A program made the position numbers and the translations under genes. From Gemmatimonadales bacterium (lineage in GTDB: Bacteria; Gemmatimonadota; Gemmatimonadetes; Gemmatimonadales; GWC2-71-9), in the NCBI GenBank assembly GCA_013812695.1, contig JACCSZ010000363.1:1-7203 (forward strand): a stretch of 7,203 bases of DNA, in the 5' to 3' direction. Of this stretch, positions 6,160 through 7,203 are shown in pieces (positions within the stretch are counted from its first letter, which is position 1; every line of letters begins with the position of its first letter). The notes beneath the pieces were generated by a model. That model ran no database searches, was not told the DNA's origin, and worked only from the letters and a program-made list of their open reading frames with translations.

Positions 6160-6387
6160 GAGAGCACGCTCGTGACCTTCTCGTCTCAAACCTCGGGGCG
6201 GTGATGGCTGATCTCCGCGGCCATTGGAATTAGGTTCGAAGAGTACGACATGCCGGAGCTGTCGACGGAGAACGGCGTGTACAGCGAGCCGAGCGGCTTC
6301 AAAGTCTCGTGGTTCAAGGATTCGGACGGCAACATCCTCAGCATCGAGGAGCAGCCCCAGGACGCTGATCCTTCGGGTGTGCGCTAG
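6160..6387 (+). pseudogene. Decayed VOC/glyoxalase-fold gene, C-terminal half with frameshifts
   Basis: The downstream part reads GIRFEEYDMPEL, then WFKDSDGNILSIEEQP, to TAG 6385-6387 in the frame of base 6226. This is the C-terminal signature of small VOC proteins (G-x-x-FEEYD, then WFKD-x-x-GNIL). Upstream, the matching NLGAVMADLRGH (usual pattern DLDAVxADLRARG) lies one frame away (6189-6224) and runs into a stop. A single extra T at CATTGG (6224-6225) explains the break. Further upstream, ESTLVTF (6160-6180) is back in the first frame, so a missing base near 6180 would restore continuity. The N-terminal half, about 70-80 residues with the first metal-binding motif, is not found. No intact start or ribosome-binding site exists. 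It overlaps the cupin stop by 4 bases. Real decay and uncorrected sequencing indels both fit, though loss of the N-terminus favours decay. Confidence 0.68.
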
Positions 6388-6719
6388 GTCAAGTTCTCCT
6401 GCACGAATCGCGCACTGAGATGGACATCGAGCTGGACCAGCGGTGCGTCGCCAATACAGCGAAAGCTGTGGATCTCACCGGCCTTGAGCACGAGAATGTC
6501 GCCGGCTCCGGCTTCGAATTCTTCGCCATTGACGGTCCAGAGGCCGCGGCCTTCCCTCACGAATTGGACTTCGTCGTACGGATGACGATGGGGCCCGGGC
6601 CCGCGCCCGGGGAGAGCGCTCAACAGGAAGACCGAGACATTTACGTCGCCGTTCTCGGCCCCGACGAACTGATGAGAGCTCCCGACAAAGGGCAGGTCCT
6701 GCTGACGAACGCGGTACAT
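6384..6719 (-). CDS. Small single-domain cupin protein
   Basis: The protein has 111 residues. ATG 6719 is chosen over an upstream in-frame GTG (6779) because AGGAG (6734-6730) sits 10 bases before it and the extra 20 residues have no cupin character. Cupin motif 1 is complete: G38-x5-H44-x-H46-x3-E50-x6-G57, around PHRHPYDE. Motif 2 reads G73-x5-K-x-G81-x2-H84, with Lys79 where Pro is usual. The four metal ligands His44, His46, Glu50 and His84 are therefore all present, so a divalent metal site is likely. The C-terminus LDVHLSARFVQENL resembles small conserved-barrel cupins of unknown substrate. It has no signal peptide and is presumably cytoplasmic. It could be an enzyme (isomerase, dioxygenase-like) or a ligand-sensing domain; the sequence does not decide. 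Its TAG stop lies within the CTAG shared with the convergent VOC remnant. It is divergent from the intact VOC gene at 6870. Confidence 0.85.
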   Translation of the reverse strand: MYRVRQQDLPFVGSSHQFVGAENGDVNVSVFLLSALPGRGPGPHRHPYDEVQFVREGRGLWTVNGEEFEAGAGDILVLKAGEIHSFRCIGDAPLVQLDVHLSARFVQENLT

Positions 6720-6767
6720 GCTGCTCAGGCTCCTCTCGAGGGGTGGAACCGCTCCGAATCGGCAAAC

Positions 6768-6787
6768 TGTGACATTCACTGTTCACA
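6768..6787. promoter_or_regulatory. Palindromic operator candidate (GTGA-N3-TCAC and TGTGA-N10-TCACA)
   Basis: GTGA-CAT-TCAC at 6769-6779 is a perfect 4+4 inverted repeat. Overlapping it, TGTGA (6768-6772) and TCACA (6783-6787) form a wider dyad with a 10-base spacer. The half-sites resemble those of the CRP/FNR family, but the spacers (3 or 10, not 6) do not fit CRP. The location, between divergent promoters, is where a shared repressor or activator could bind. Confidence 0.25.
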
Positions 6788-6857
6788 TTCGGGACGCCAC
6801 AGGGTTGCCCGTCCGGCACCGAATTCCAATATTCCTGCGCTCACCATTCACGGCAGC

Positions 6858-6863
6858 AGGAGG
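6858..6863 (+). promoter_or_regulatory. Ribosome-binding site of the PhnB-like VOC gene
   Basis: A perfect AGGAGG lies 6 bases before the ATG at 6870 and decides the start of the downstream gene. Confidence 0.85.
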
Positions 6864-6869
6864 TATCAT

Positions 6870-7203
6870 ATGCCAAAGACAGCGCAGGCGATTCCCAAGG
6901 GATACCATACGGTCACGCCCAGCCTCATGGTCGCCGGGGCGGCGGAGGCTATCGACTTCTATAAGAAGGCGTTCGGAGCCACAGAGGTGATGCGGTTCCC
7001 GGGGCCGGATGGGAAGCTCATGCACGCGGAGATCCGGATTGGCGATTCGACCATCATGCTGGGCGATGAGATGCCCGAGCACGGCGCCAAGGGCCCGAAA
7101 TCCTACGGCGGCACGTCGACCAGTTTCTTCATCTACGGGGACGATGTGGATGCGGCTTGGAAGCGGGCGGTCGACGCCGGCGCCAAGCCCACCATGCCGC
7201 TCG
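6870..7203 (+). CDS. PhnB-like VOC (glyoxalase/bleomycin-resistance fold) protein, 3' end outside window
   Basis: ATG 6870 follows a perfect AGGAGG, and 111 codons are visible before the window ends. The N-terminus, PKTAQAIPKGYHTVTPSLMV, is characteristic of the PhnB-like branch of VOC proteins. It is followed by AIDFYKKAFGATEVMR (27-42), GPDGKLMHAEIRIGDSTIML (45-64), GDEMPE and a second-half start, SFFIYGDDVDAAWKRAVDAG. His52 in MHAEI occupies a position often used for metal in this fold. Whole proteins are usually about 130-160 residues, so roughly 30-50 are missing. Members are cytoplasmic dimers assembled from beta-alpha-beta-beta-beta modules, and most have no known substrate; phosphonate metabolism should not be assumed from the PhnB name. 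It belongs to a different VOC branch from the decayed copy at 6160-6387. It is transcribed away from the cupin gene. Confidence 0.88.
   Translation, partial: MPKTAQAIPKGYHTVTPSLMVAGAAEAIDFYKKAFGATEVMRFPGPDGKLMHAEIRIGDSTIMLGDEMPEHGAKGPKSYGGTSTSFFIYGDDVDAAWKRAVDAGAKPTMPL

Larger units (their letters stand above)
6720..6869. promoter_or_regulatory. Divergent promoter region between cupin and VOC genes
   Basis: These 150 bases are noticeably richer in A/T than the genes around them and separate two outward-facing starts. For the plus-strand gene, TTGCCC (6805-6810) and AATATT (6828-6833) are spaced 17 bases apart and match 4 of 6 bases each of the sigma-70 consensus. The palindrome at 6768-6787 lies upstream of them. 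No clear minus-strand -35/-10 pair was found for the cupin. Promoter assignment is by eye only. Confidence 0.4.

Noticed and set aside
4558..6233. Large alternative-frame ORFs across the usher on both strands (4558-5664 minus, 4590-6233 plus)
   Set aside because: Both are compositionally biased shadows of the usher gene and carry no motif. Only the tail of the plus-strand one (6189-6224) is meaningful, as part of the VOC remnant.
6720..6779. Longer cupin with 20 extra N-terminal residues starting at GTG 6779
   Set aside because: The ATG at 6719 has a well-placed AGGAG, and the extra residues lie over the operator-like palindrome and look non-coding.

Overview
The window is GC-rich (clearly above 60 % by eye) and dense in Gram-negative envelope genes: an outer-membrane porin, then a chaperone-usher-like surface-fibre operon. 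High GC, frequent GTG starts, DUF4402-type subunits with a PapD-like chaperone and an usher carrying SdrD/CNA-B-like modules, and small VOC and cupin proteins are all compatible with a soil or environmental Gemmatimonadota-like bacterium. That assignment is an inference; no rRNA or marker gene is present to test it.

Layout. (1) 2-718, plus strand: C-terminal 238 residues of a phosphate-selective porin O/P-family protein, cut by the window start. (2) 719-1088: 370 bases without a convincing gene, containing several good hairpins and ending in a strong ribosome-binding site. (3) 1089-5745: a tightly packed four-gene operon of DUF4402-like secreted subunit, PapD-like periplasmic chaperone, second smaller DUF4402-like subunit, and a large outer-membrane usher-like protein. 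The junctions are a 1-base overlap, a 4-base overlap and a 12-base gap. This is the centre of interest: a minimal, non-canonical chaperone-usher system. (4) 5746-6387: poorly conserved DNA with a possible small Met-rich minus-strand ORF, a 9-bp tandem repeat, and the decayed C-terminal half of a VOC/glyoxalase-fold gene with two apparent compensating frameshifts. (5) 6384-6719, minus strand: a small single-domain cupin with a full set of metal ligands. (6) 6720-6869: a divergent promoter region with a palindromic operator candidate. (7) 6870-7203, plus strand: N-terminal 111 residues of a PhnB-like VOC protein, cut by the window end.

How the genes work together. Both subunits have Sec-type signal peptides and would enter the periplasm. 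There the PapD-like protein would hold them assembly-competent, and the 951-residue usher-like protein would secrete and polymerise them at the outer membrane. Subunit 1 has a stretch ahead of its conserved core that could act as a donor strand; subunit 2 lacks it, so it may be the tip or initiator. The cupin and intact VOC genes are divergently transcribed, probably from a shared control region, and have no visible link to the fibre operon. No tRNA, rRNA, CRISPR array, insertion sequence or phage gene was seen.
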